Assembly (NCBI GenBank): GCA_029866215.1
Contig: JARWZU010000054.1
Span: 1-60,508 of the forward strand
Direction: 5' to 3'
From: Akkermansiaceae bacterium
GTDB lineage: Bacteria; Verrucomicrobiota; Verrucomicrobiia; Verrucomicrobiales; Akkermansiaceae
DNA: 60,508 bases
Positions 42,536-51,107 of this stretch are shown one piece after another. Below the pieces are notes generated by a model. It saw nothing but the letters and a program-made list of their open reading frames with translations, ran no database searches and was not told where the DNA came from. Every line of letters starts with the position of its first letter. Position 1 is the stretch's first letter. The position numbers and the translations under genes are program-made.

Positions 42536-45500
42536 ATGAACAAACCCAAATTTGCAGCCCGCTTTTTTACAACCATCACCGCGCTGCTAGTCGGCTGCGG
42601 AGTAAGCCATGCCGCCGAATGGTTGAATCTTCCTGCCAAGCAAGGCACAGCCAATGGTAAAAAAGTCGTCCTCATCTCTGGCGACGAAGAATACCGAAGC
42701 GAAGAATCCTGCCCAATGCTCGCAAAAATCCTCAGCCAAAAATTTGGATTCAACTGCGTCGTGTTGTTTTCGATCAACCCAGATGGAGGATACATCGACC
42801 CAAATTTCCGCGAAAACATCCCCGGCTTGTCTGAACTCGATTCGGCAGATCTATTGATCATCGGAACCCGCTTCCGTGAATTACCCGACGACCAGCTCGC
42901 GCATTTCGCCAGTTTTCTCAATGCGGGCAAGCCTGTCATCGGCTTCCGCACCGCGACCCACGCATTCACTGGCCCTGCCATGGCCGGCGATTTTAAATGG
43001 TCTAATTTTGGAATCAATATCCTCGGTGAAAAGTGGGTCAGCCATCACGGCAAACACAAATCCGAAGGAACGCGCAGCGTCGTCGAAGAAGCAAACGCGA
43101 CCAACGAGATCTTACAGGGGGTCGGTGAGATTTTCGCCACCACCGATGTGTATGGCATCGCCAATCTCGACCAACATGCTGCGACAATCCTCCTGCGAGG
43201 TGCCGTGACCCAATCCCTCAAGCCCTCGTCAAAAAATCTCGAGGGCCCCAAGAACAATCCAATGATGCCGCTCGCGTGGCTCCGAGACTACATCGCACCA
43301 AACAAGAAAGCTAAAGGCAAAGCCTTCTGCACCACGCTCGGGGCCAGCGTGGATTTTGCCGATGAGAATCTCCGCCGCCTCATGATCAACGCATCTCTCC
43401 AGCTCACCGGTTTGAGAATTCCAACGACGGCCGACGTCAAGGTGGTCGATCCATTCACTCCGAGCGAATACCGCGCAATCACCGAAAAGAATTTCTACAA
43501 GAACCGGAACCTAAAGCCTGACGATTACGCACTCGGTAAAAGTCCGGCCACCCAAGAAAAAACTGATAAGACCGAAGCCCTCCATCGCCACGCGCCAAGC
43601 ATTGAAGCACCTAGCGCGATTTCCATTAGAGCGCAAACCGTCGCTGCGCCTGCACTTGGTGAAAGACTGGTGCTAATTGGCAATGGCCTAGCAGAAAGGG
43701 ATCTCTATTACAACCGACTCGAAGCCGAATTTTATCTTCGCTACCCTGACAAACAATTGATCATCCGCAACATGGGACGTCCCGGGGACACGCCGGCATT
43801 CCGGCCCCATCCGAGTCGGAAGTCCCAGTGGGCATTTCCAGGTGCCGAGAAATTCCGCCCAGAGTTTGCTAAACACAGCGGCGAAGGATTTTTCCCAACC
43901 CCAGACCAGTGGCTCACCCACGTAAAAGCAGATACCATCGTCGCCTTCTTCGGCTACAATGAGTCATTTGATGGCCCATCCGGAGTTGAAAACTATCAAT
44001 CGGAGTTAGAAGCATTTGTCCAGCACACGCTCAGCAAAGCTTACAATGGCAGCACCGCGCCACGTCTCGTACTCGTCTCTCCCATCGCCTATCAAGATCT
44101 TTCAAGCACCAAGCAACTGCCTAACGGATCCGCAGAGAACGCAAACCTCGAGCTCTACACTGCCGCCATGGAAAAGGTAGCTAAAAGCCATTCGCTGACG
44201 TTCATTAATCTCTTCCACCCGACCGAAACCCTGTATTCCACCACCAAAGCCGCACACACCTCATATGGGTTCATTCCGAACGATGCAGGCTACCAAAAAC
44301 TTGCCAGCATCCTTGCCAACGGCATTTATGGACAACAACCCCACGTCTCAAAAGCAAATCCGAGTATTCTCCGCGATGCCGTAATTCAGAAAAACTGGTT
44401 CTGGAGTAACGACTTCAACATCCTCAATGGCGTTCATTCCCACGGACGCCGCTACAAGCCATTCGGCCCACAAAACTATCCCGACGAGGTTCTGAAAACC
44501 CGCGAAATGACCGCACTGCGCGACACGCTCATCCACAACATCGCCACAGGGAAAACCTCTAGCCTCGCAGTCGACGATTCAAAAACACACACCCTTCCGC
44601 CGGTAGAATCCAATGTCGACACCAAGCCAAACTATCTCTACGGCCAAGATGCAGAAAAAGCTCTCGCCGTTCCCGAAGGCTACCAAGTCAAACTTTTTGC
44701 ATCTGAGCAAGAATTCCCAAATCTCGCAAAACCCATGCAAATGTCATTCGACAACCGCGGCCGTCTATGGGTCGCCACCATGCCAACCTACCCAGCATAC
44801 CGGCCAGGCGATCCGCTACCAAATGACAAAATCCTTATCTACGAAGACACGAATGGCGATGGAAGCGCCGACAAAGAAACGGTATTCGCAGACAAACTCC
44901 AATTACCCATCGGATTTGAATTTGCGCCAGAAGGAGTCTATGTCTCGCAAGAGCCTAATTTGATACTTCTTCGCGACACTGATGGCGATGATCGTGCGGA
45001 TGTTAGTGAAATCGTGCTCGGTGGATTTGATACGCATGACACTCACCATGCCATCAGCGCTTATTGCGCAGATCCCTCTGGTGCATTCTTGATGGGTGAG
45101 GGAGTTTTCCTCCACTCAAACGTCGAAACTGCATACGGACTTGTTAGAGGAATGAATGGAGGCTTTTTCCGCTTCAATCCGCAGCTGAGTCAGTTAGAGA
45201 GAACTGCCCAACTCAGCGTCCCAAACCCTTGGGGAATTGCCTTCGATGACTGGGGACAAGATTTCTTCCTCCACACCTCTGGCACAAGCATCAACTGGAT
45301 GCTACCGGCTTCAGTAAAACCAACTTACGGCAGCCAATGCCCCTCAACCGCAAGCCTCGCCCCGAAAGGCCAAGCAGTCCGCCCAACCTCCGGGCTTGAG
45401 TTCGTTTCATCCCGCCACTTCCCTGACGCGGTCCAAGGTGACATGCTTCTCTGCAACAACATCGGGTTCCTTGGAATCAAACAGCACGCGATCGTCGATG

Positions 45501-46699
45501 ATGGGACTGGCTACAAAACCGATTTTCGCCAAGACTTACTGAGATCATCCGATGCAAATTTCCGCCCTGTGGATCTCGAGTTTGCACCCGACGGTTCACT
45601 CTATGTCATCGATTGGCACAACACGCTCATCGGACACATGCAGCACAACGCCCGTGACCCACTGCGCGATCACGTCCACGGCAGAATCTATCGGATCACA
45701 TACCCATCACGCCCACTCGTCGAGGCAGCCAACATCGCAGGCGCCCCGATCGCGAAATTGTTAGAAAATCTAAAGCTACCCGAATACCGTACACGGTATC
45801 GGACCCGCCGTGAACTTCGCTCACACCCTGCAGAACAAGTGATTCCTGCCATCCAAAAATGGATCGTAACCCTCGATCCACAAAATCCACGCTATGAACA
45901 CCATCTGCTCGAAGCACTCTGGACAACCTGGGGATTAAATCAAGTCAGCACCGACCTCGTCCAACGTTTGATTGAATCCAAGGATTACCACGTCCGCGCT
46001 GCTACCGTTCGGGTGATTCGTTACAATGCCTCACAGGTCCCAGATCATGCAACATTGCTTGAAAAGGCCGCCAGCGATCCTCATGGCCGAGTTCGGTTAG
46101 AAGCAATCATCGCTGGATCATGGCTCAACGATGATATCGGCAAAGAAGTCATCAAGATTGCCTCGGCCCAGCCGCTTGACGACTGGAACCGTGCTGCAGC
46201 CAAGACCGCAAGCACCCGCATCGAGGGTAGCAAAGAGACTGCTGAAGATGAACACCCAGCACCAGCACCGCCCCCTCACTTGAACGATTCAGAGAAGAAA
46301 CAGTTTCTAGCAGGTCATGAGATTTATTTCCGCGATGCCCACTGCGCGACCTGCCATCAGCCTGATGGCAAGGGCATCGATCCCGCATTCCCACCTCTTG
46401 CAAAAAGCCCTTGGGTCGCTGGCGATCCTACCCGCACGATCAAGGTAACCCTCCATGGACTGATGGGACCTCTTGAAATCAATGGAAAACACTACCCAGG
46501 ACAAGTGCCGATGACGCCATTCGGAGGCATCCTCAAGGATGATGAAGTCGCAGCAGTTCTCACATACATCCGCAATACCTTCGGTAACACCGGTAGTGCA
46601 GTCAGCCCGCAAGAAGTGAGCAAGGTCCGCGATGCATCCAAGTCCCAAAAGCTTTTCTACTCACCCTCAGAACTTCTCAAAGAGCATCCTCTCAACTAA
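42536..46699 (+). CDS. Secreted ThuA-SGNH-dehydrogenase-cytochrome c fusion
   Basis: The protein has 1387 residues. Order: signal peptide (about 1-28); ThuA/glutamine-amidotransferase-like domain (about 38-265; VLISGDEEYRSEESCPMLAK, LIIGTRFRELPDDQL, KPVIGFRTATHAF); an SGNH hydrolase-like domain (about 380-610; RLVLIGNGLAERDLYYNRL, FFGYNESFDGPSG); a PVC-type dehydrogenase propeller (about 690-1060; YQVKLFASEQEFPNLAKPMQ, FAPEGVYVSQEPN, LEFAPDGSLYVIDWHN); a HEAT-like helical part; and a cytochrome c domain whose CATCH haem site starts at residue 1270, with Met in LMGPLEINGK or VPMTPFGG as possible ligand. It should oxidise a sugar or glycoside in the periplasm. The substrate is unknown. Confidence 0.88.
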   Translation: MNKPKFAARFFTTITALLVGCGVSHAAEWLNLPAKQGTANGKKVVLISGDEEYRSEESCPMLAKILSQKFGFNCVVLFSINPDGGYIDPNFRENIPGLSELDSADLLIIGTRFRELPDDQLAHFASFLNAGKPVIGFRTATHAFTGPAMAGDFKWSNFGINILGEKWVSHHGKHKSEGTRSVVEEANATNEILQGVGEIFATTDVYGIANLDQHAATILLRGAVTQSLKPSSKNLEGPKNNPMMPLAWLRDYIAPNKKAKGKAFCTTLGASVDFADENLRRLMINASLQLTGLRIPTTADVKVVDPFTPSEYRAITEKNFYKNRNLKPDDYALGKSPATQEKTDKTEALHRHAPSIEAPSAISIRAQTVAAPALGERLVLIGNGLAERDLYYNRLEAEFYLRYPDKQLIIRNMGRPGDTPAFRPHPSRKSQWAFPGAEKFRPEFAKHSGEGFFPTPDQWLTHVKADTIVAFFGYNESFDGPSGVENYQSELEAFVQHTLSKAYNGSTAPRLVLVSPIAYQDLSSTKQLPNGSAENANLELYTAAMEKVAKSHSLTFINLFHPTETLYSTTKAAHTSYGFIPNDAGYQKLASILANGIYGQQPHVSKANPSILRDAVIQKNWFWSNDFNILNGVHSHGRRYKPFGPQNYPDEVLKTREMTALRDTLIHNIATGKTSSLAVDDSKTHTLPPVESNVDTKPNYLYGQDAEKALAVPEGYQVKLFASEQEFPNLAKPMQMSFDNRGRLWVATMPTYPAYRPGDPLPNDKILIYEDTNGDGSADKETVFADKLQLPIGFEFAPEGVYVSQEPNLILLRDTDGDDRADVSEIVLGGFDTHDTHHAISAYCADPSGAFLMGEGVFLHSNVETAYGLVRGMNGGFFRFNPQLSQLERTAQLSVPNPWGIAFDDWGQDFFLHTSGTSINWMLPASVKPTYGSQCPSTASLAPKGQAVRPTSGLEFVSSRHFPDAVQGDMLLCNNIGFLGIKQHAIVDDGTGYKTDFRQDLLRSSDANFRPVDLEFAPDGSLYVIDWHNTLIGHMQHNARDPLRDHVHGRIYRITYPSRPLVEAANIAGAPIAKLLENLKLPEYRTRYRTRRELRSHPAEQVIPAIQKWIVTLDPQNPRYEHHLLEALWTTWGLNQVSTDLVQRLIESKDYHVRAATVRVIRYNASQVPDHATLLEKAASDPHGRVRLEAIIAGSWLNDDIGKEVIKIASAQPLDDWNRAAAKTASTRIEGSKETAEDEHPAPAPPPHLNDSEKKQFLAGHEIYFRDAHCATCHQPDGKGIDPAFPPLAKSPWVAGDPTRTIKVTLHGLMGPLEINGKHYPGQVPMTPFGGILKDDEVAAVLTYIRNTFGNTGSAVSPQEVSKVRDASKSQKLFYSPSELLKEHPLN

Positions 46700-46740
46700 T
46701 ATCCCAACCGAGGCGACTACATTCCAATGAGTCCCCGTGC

Positions 46741-48120
46741 TCAGCGGGATTGAGCCACATCACCCTCCTTACCTGAGGGTCTGTAGATGTTGAATTCGAC
46801 TCTTGAGAATGAAGAGATGTTTAGTTTTGCCTTCCCAAAATTCTGACTAGAACCCATCAGAAATCCACCTTTCATCCCGTCGAGGTGGAACACAAGAGAG
46901 GATCCATCAGCAAGGTGGCCGCGAACATCACCGCTCACACGCTTGCAACGCTCGAGACTCGCGGGTTTTAGTGCCACAGCGCACAATCTTTCTAAAGGAA
47001 CGACAACCTCGCTGAATGCCGTCCTGATTTTCACCATTCCTTTTTCAATCGAGACCACTTCACCCGAAATGGTATCACCATTCCTCAACTCCATGCGGCC
47101 AGCAGCATCATTCACGGTAGCACCGACCTTCGGAGTATCATCATCGCGCGGACCAAGATCTTGATCCAGCATCGCCTGCGCCCCAGCCACAGGATCCAAC
47201 TCTCCATCCCACTTACTTACCCGAATGCCTGAAATCTCCACGGGCGAAGCACTGGTCGAAATGAAATGAACCACTCCTCCACCCGAATCTGATACCACAT
47301 TTGAATCAGTCCAAACATCCACCACCTTACCATCTACAAGAAGACAGAACTTGCCAGACTTCAAACTCGCACAGATCTCAATCCGAGCTTCTTCGCTTTC
47401 CTCTAACAGAGTTACGTTAGGAGTGTGCCCGAGAAATTTTTGCCCGTTGCATCTCCGAAAATAAACCGATCTCTGCTGAAACGTAACCTCATAGCCACTG
47501 GTGGGGTGATCACTTCCTGTATCATTTGAAAAAAGAATAAGCTTGAGCCCCAAGCCGCCATTCCACGCGGCATCAAAGGCGATGCGACATTCGTCTGGCA
47601 AGCCAACGTCTCGCGCAATTCCCCCAGGCGCTTTCGAGGCAAACATCGAATGCCGATAAGTCCACGCGGGACTCTCACCGGATTGCCTCCAACCATTTAG
47701 TCCGCTGGGCCCCTTAAAGAGAAAATTCGTAGGCTCGCTGATCGTCACACTCTCGACCATGAGTCGCTTGAACGTCATGCGCCCCGCAAAACCAGTGTCC
47801 AATACGATTGAATCCGCACTCACCGCTGCCAATTGCCCTCGGACTGCATCTCCATTCGTCAACCTCACCAAGGCCTCGGACCGATCATCAAGCTGGGGTA
47901 ATTCTACAGTTTGTCTGAACTCGATTACGTTTTTCATTAAAAACGTAGCGGGCTTCTCAAGCATGGGCGATTTCCAAACCAGCCACTCTCCATCGATTGA
48001 TTCGACCGAGCCAGACAACACATCATGGTTGCCGAGCTGGATCATCGAGTCCAAGGAATCCTCGGCAAAGACAATGCACGACGAAAAACTAATCAACAAC
48101 AACATCCGCAAGAGTTTCAT
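46741..48120 (-). CDS. Secreted protein with RLxNGD modules (paralogue 2)
   Basis: The protein has 459 residues from ATG 48120, with a signal peptide (KLLRMLLLISFSSCIVFA). It contains about 45-residue beta modules with LxNGDxxxG: ALVRLTNGDAVRGQLAAVSA (about 88-107) and RMELRNGDTISGEVVSIEKG (about 340-360), and between them a LamG/concanavalin-like part (WRQSGESPAWTYRHSMFA; IAFDAAWNGGLGLKLILF; RIEICASLKSGKFCLLVDGKVVDVW). The modules resemble Sm-like barrels. The start overlaps the stop of the related gene upstream by four bases. It is the last gene of a five-gene operon. Function is unknown. Confidence 0.75.
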   Translation of the reverse strand: MKLLRMLLLISFSSCIVFAEDSLDSMIQLGNHDVLSGSVESIDGEWLVWKSPMLEKPATFLMKNVIEFRQTVELPQLDDRSEALVRLTNGDAVRGQLAAVSADSIVLDTGFAGRMTFKRLMVESVTISEPTNFLFKGPSGLNGWRQSGESPAWTYRHSMFASKAPGGIARDVGLPDECRIAFDAAWNGGLGLKLILFSNDTGSDHPTSGYEVTFQQRSVYFRRCNGQKFLGHTPNVTLLEESEEARIEICASLKSGKFCLLVDGKVVDVWTDSNVVSDSGGGVVHFISTSASPVEISGIRVSKWDGELDPVAGAQAMLDQDLGPRDDDTPKVGATVNDAAGRMELRNGDTISGEVVSIEKGMVKIRTAFSEVVVPLERLCAVALKPASLERCKRVSGDVRGHLADGSSLVFHLDGMKGGFLMGSSQNFGKAKLNISSFSRVEFNIYRPSGKEGDVAQSR

Positions 48121-49463
48121 TCGTTTAAAGTTTCCTCGGGTTGATTTCCAATCCAATCCAATACAGATATCGCAGCTTGCTCAAATTTTAATACACCGAG
48201 CAGCGGATGCACTGCAGTCGCCTGACCGTCGAAAAGAGCAATGGAAGCAAGCCCCAGCCTCTCATGTTCATGCAATTTTACCCTAACTACGATTCGATTC
48301 CTCGATTCAAACTCACGCTCCGGTCTTGCAAAACATACCTTCAATAGATCAGACTCCTCAAGCTCAGTAGTCTGCTCATCGGAACCACTCTTAAGTGAAT
48401 ACGCAAAGCCGCCATTTTCCAAGGCAGTCACACTCAGTCGGCCACTCCAAATTTCCTCATCACGACTTAGTACCCTGTCAGATCGGGAATACACCTCATC
48501 TTCGCGAAGATCCGATATGATCTCTTGACCTGTTTCAAATAGCTGAATTCCAAAAACCTCCTGCACCGAGCCTGCGGCAGCAGCACTCAAGAGTAATAAA
48601 CCGCCCCCAGTTGTAGCATCTTGCACTGGATCGACCCCGCTCGCTTCAAGCGCCCCATCTAGAAACAAATCAAGTCTCGACGTCTTGCGGTCCACTCGAA
48701 TTTCTATATCTACCTGATTCTTTGGAAACTCATACGGCCTTCGAGGCGACATCATCACCGAGTGGAAATGTTTTCCTTTACTCGACTCCCTCTTGATTTC
48801 AAAACCCGCACTGTTGAATTGTAAACAATAACGATCTATCCGCTCGACCTCTGGAGACATTGGATCTGCAAAATACAGCTGGAACGCAGGATCGGCCTGC
48901 CAACGCAGCGTGAACTTCACGCCGAATTGCTGCGGCAATTCAAATGGCTTTCCGGCAACGGCCGCCCCATTCGCGCTAAGCACGCCCTTCACCACCCTCC
49001 ACGCCCCAAGCGATCCAATCTTTGGGACCCATTCATCGTCTGTGTTAGGTCCCACATAAATCATCCTTTTTTCACGAATTCCAAATTGAATGGATTCAAC
49101 TAGCTCGCGAGGAATGGTTAAATGCCCCAGTGCCTGAGAGGACACTTGCAGGTCAGCGTCACTCAAACCTGTAACGCTTGCAAGGAACTGGTCACCATTC
49201 CTCAACCGAACCATAGCACTCAGCGTGCTTGATTCGGTCGCGGCCTCAGCGAATCTAACCTTCTTTACCGAGTTCGCCTTTAGAAGAAGTGGCTCTATGG
49301 CTAGTGGAGATCTGAGCTCAATCACCCCATTTTCATGAATCGCTTGGATCACTCCAGACAAATGCGAACCATCCGACTGCATCACTTCGTCAGCGCGCAG
49401 GCACCCAAGACCAGCACCAATCATCACTGATCCTATAAACCAATTTAAACACGAACTTAGCAT
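48117..49463 (-). CDS. Secreted protein with RLxNGD modules (paralogue 1)
   Basis: The protein has 448 residues with a signal peptide (WFIGSVMIGAGLGCLRA). It is related to the next gene: the module SAMVRLRNGDQFLASVTGLS and a LamG-like part (TLRWQADPAFQLYFADPMS; DIEIRVDRKTSRLDLFLDGALEASG) occur in the same order. A first module lies near residues 28-55 (MQSDGSHLSGVIQAIHENG). Its C-terminus, RIVVRVKLHEHERLGLASIALF, is separate. It lies five bases after the prenyltransferase-repeat gene. Together with paralogue 2 it may form a surface complex. Function is unknown. Confidence 0.75.
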   Translation of the reverse strand: MLSSCLNWFIGSVMIGAGLGCLRADEVMQSDGSHLSGVIQAIHENGVIELRSPLAIEPLLLKANSVKKVRFAEAATESSTLSAMVRLRNGDQFLASVTGLSDADLQVSSQALGHLTIPRELVESIQFGIREKRMIYVGPNTDDEWVPKIGSLGAWRVVKGVLSANGAAVAGKPFELPQQFGVKFTLRWQADPAFQLYFADPMSPEVERIDRYCLQFNSAGFEIKRESSKGKHFHSVMMSPRRPYEFPKNQVDIEIRVDRKTSRLDLFLDGALEASGVDPVQDATTGGGLLLLSAAAAGSVQEVFGIQLFETGQEIISDLREDEVYSRSDRVLSRDEEIWSGRLSVTALENGGFAYSLKSGSDEQTTELEESDLLKVCFARPEREFESRNRIVVRVKLHEHERLGLASIALFDGQATAVHPLLGVLKFEQAAISVLDWIGNQPEETLNE

Positions 49464-49467
49464 GATA

Positions 49468-50487
49468 TCACTTTTCGTAGATCGGGAGGAATCGATAGTT
49501 CAATGCGAGCGATAACAAAGCACCGGCCGTGCTGAACGAAGGACCTTGGTTGCCCAAGAATGACCCGTCGGTAGATTGTATCGCCGCAAGGTAGCGGATA
49601 TTGCGGCGATTCCACTCTTTCCATGCAATTTCGTCGGCGTGGAACAATGCTTGTGCCATATAATACTCAAAATAAAATGGATAGAGCCGATCGCGAAAAT
49701 CCATATTTTTTTTCAGATACTCCACGCTTGCACGATATCCACTAGAATCGACCTCCTTAGCGAGCCCAAAACATAGAGCACTGATGGCTGTCAAGGTCGG
49801 CCTGCCGCTTGATGGTGCGGTATATCCTTGCGAGCCGTCTTTGCAACGACATGACGCAAGATAAGCAAGACCCTTCCGAATGGCTTCATCGGGCACCGAG
49901 ATTCCAGCGTTGCGAGCAGCGAATAATGCCACCATTTGACACCCAGTTACCGTGGTGTCCGCATCCACGCTTTCAGGCGTGTAGCGCCAGCCACCGAATC
50001 GATTGCCTTTCTGCGAACGGATGATCAAATCAACCGCTTTTTTAAGTGCACTTGCAATTCTTGGATCCTCAAGTACTCCATAGGATTCTGCTAGAGCCTT
50101 TGCAGCAAACGCATGATTGTACATGCTTGATCCAATGTAGCCCGTTTTCTCGTCTTGCTGGGAAATAATATAGTCGATCCCGAGGCGAATATTCTTGGCG
50201 TATGGCCCGTTGTTCGGATCTTCACCATGTGCAAGAAAGGATGCAACACATAGAGCAACAACCCCAGGTTCAGCACCAACAGTTCCACCCCAAGAGCCTG
50301 TGGAATCTTGAGATTTCGCAAGGTATTCAAGTCCTCTTGTATAGATTGACTCAGCTTGCACCGGAATAATATCATCTTGGCGAATCGGTGAATCCTGCGC
50401 CCATACGGATGCCATGAAGGCAATGGAGAAAGCCAGAATTCTACTCAGGTTCACCAACGAGAAAATCATTATGTTCACCGCAATCAT
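49468..50487 (-). CDS. Secreted protein with prenyltransferase/squalene-cyclase repeats
   Basis: The protein has 339 residues with a signal peptide (LSRILAFSIAFMASVWA, ending near AQDS). Several alpha-toroid repeats are visible: GLEYLAKSQDSTGSWGG, GIDYIISQQDEKTGYIG, LIIRSQKGNRFGGWRY, GLAYLASCRCKDGSQGY and YLAAIQSTDGSFLGNQG. The stretch SVDADTTVTGCQMVALF is in the position where squalene-hopene cyclases have DxDD, with DADTT here, so cyclase activity is doubtful. The fold also occurs in thioester and peptide-binding toroids. Secretion means that it acts in the periplasm or on the surface. It overlaps the upstream gene by four bases. Confidence 0.82.
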   Translation of the reverse strand: MIAVNIMIFSLVNLSRILAFSIAFMASVWAQDSPIRQDDIIPVQAESIYTRGLEYLAKSQDSTGSWGGTVGAEPGVVALCVASFLAHGEDPNNGPYAKNIRLGIDYIISQQDEKTGYIGSSMYNHAFAAKALAESYGVLEDPRIASALKKAVDLIIRSQKGNRFGGWRYTPESVDADTTVTGCQMVALFAARNAGISVPDEAIRKGLAYLASCRCKDGSQGYTAPSSGRPTLTAISALCFGLAKEVDSSGYRASVEYLKKNMDFRDRLYPFYFEYYMAQALFHADEIAWKEWNRRNIRYLAAIQSTDGSFLGNQGPSFSTAGALLSLALNYRFLPIYEK

Positions 50488-51107
50488 TTTTGTTTTTTCT
50501 CAGCCCCTCGGTTGTACAAATCTAATATCTTTTTGAATTCTTCGGGCAATTCATGCCCCGCATTGCCACTTGCCTTTGGTACTCGGCGCGCTTCACCCTT
50601 GCCACCTGCAGATTCCGCAATCGGGTTCCCCGTTGCATCCGAAGCGCCGTTAGCCCCTTCCCCGCCTTGATCCGGACTCCCTGCACCTTTATTTTTGCTA
50701 TCTTTATCGGCATCAGGTAATTTTCCCATCATTCGCTCCATCATATCCATCATCGCACCACCCGATTGCCCACTACCTTGCTGTTTTTGCTTTTCCTTAG
50801 CGGCTGCGTGAATCATCTCGATGACCTCAGTTTGCGTCGCGATGGTCCGTCCACCGGTGTCACCGCTGGCGAGTTGCTCCGTCGCCTCATCCATGATTTT
50901 TTCAACGTCATTGAACAACTCGATCACCTGAGGAACCGTCTGCTCGATCTTCAATTGTTGCACATCCGCAGACAACTCGTCTTGTCGGTCAGCCACTTGG
51001 CTAGCTCCCTCACGGTGTGCTCTAGTAGAGGTTTTAATTGAGATCTCCTCCGAGGTAGCTCTCCCTAACACCAGAAGCAAGCAGGTAAATAAAATTGGCC
51101 GATTCAT
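50484..51107 (-). CDS. Secreted helical, low-complexity protein of unknown function
   Basis: The protein has 207 residues with a signal peptide (RPILFTCLLLVLGRATS). Residues 25-110 are a charged helix that probably forms a coiled coil (REGASQVADRQDELSADVQQ; VPQVIELFNDVEKIMDEATE). Then a Met/Gly/Ser-rich linker (GAMMDMMERMMGKLPDADKD, GSPDQGGEGANGASDATGN) leads to a short helix ELPEEFKKILDLYNRG at the C-terminus. Both ends overlap neighbours by four bases. It may be a bridge between the DUF4175-like membrane protein and the secreted toroid protein. Function is unknown. Confidence 0.7.
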   Translation of the reverse strand: MNRPILFTCLLLVLGRATSEEISIKTSTRAHREGASQVADRQDELSADVQQLKIEQTVPQVIELFNDVEKIMDEATEQLASGDTGGRTIATQTEVIEMIHAAAKEKQKQQGSGQSGGAMMDMMERMMGKLPDADKDSKNKGAGSPDQGGEGANGASDATGNPIAESAGGKGEARRVPKASGNAGHELPEEFKKILDLYNRGAEKKQK

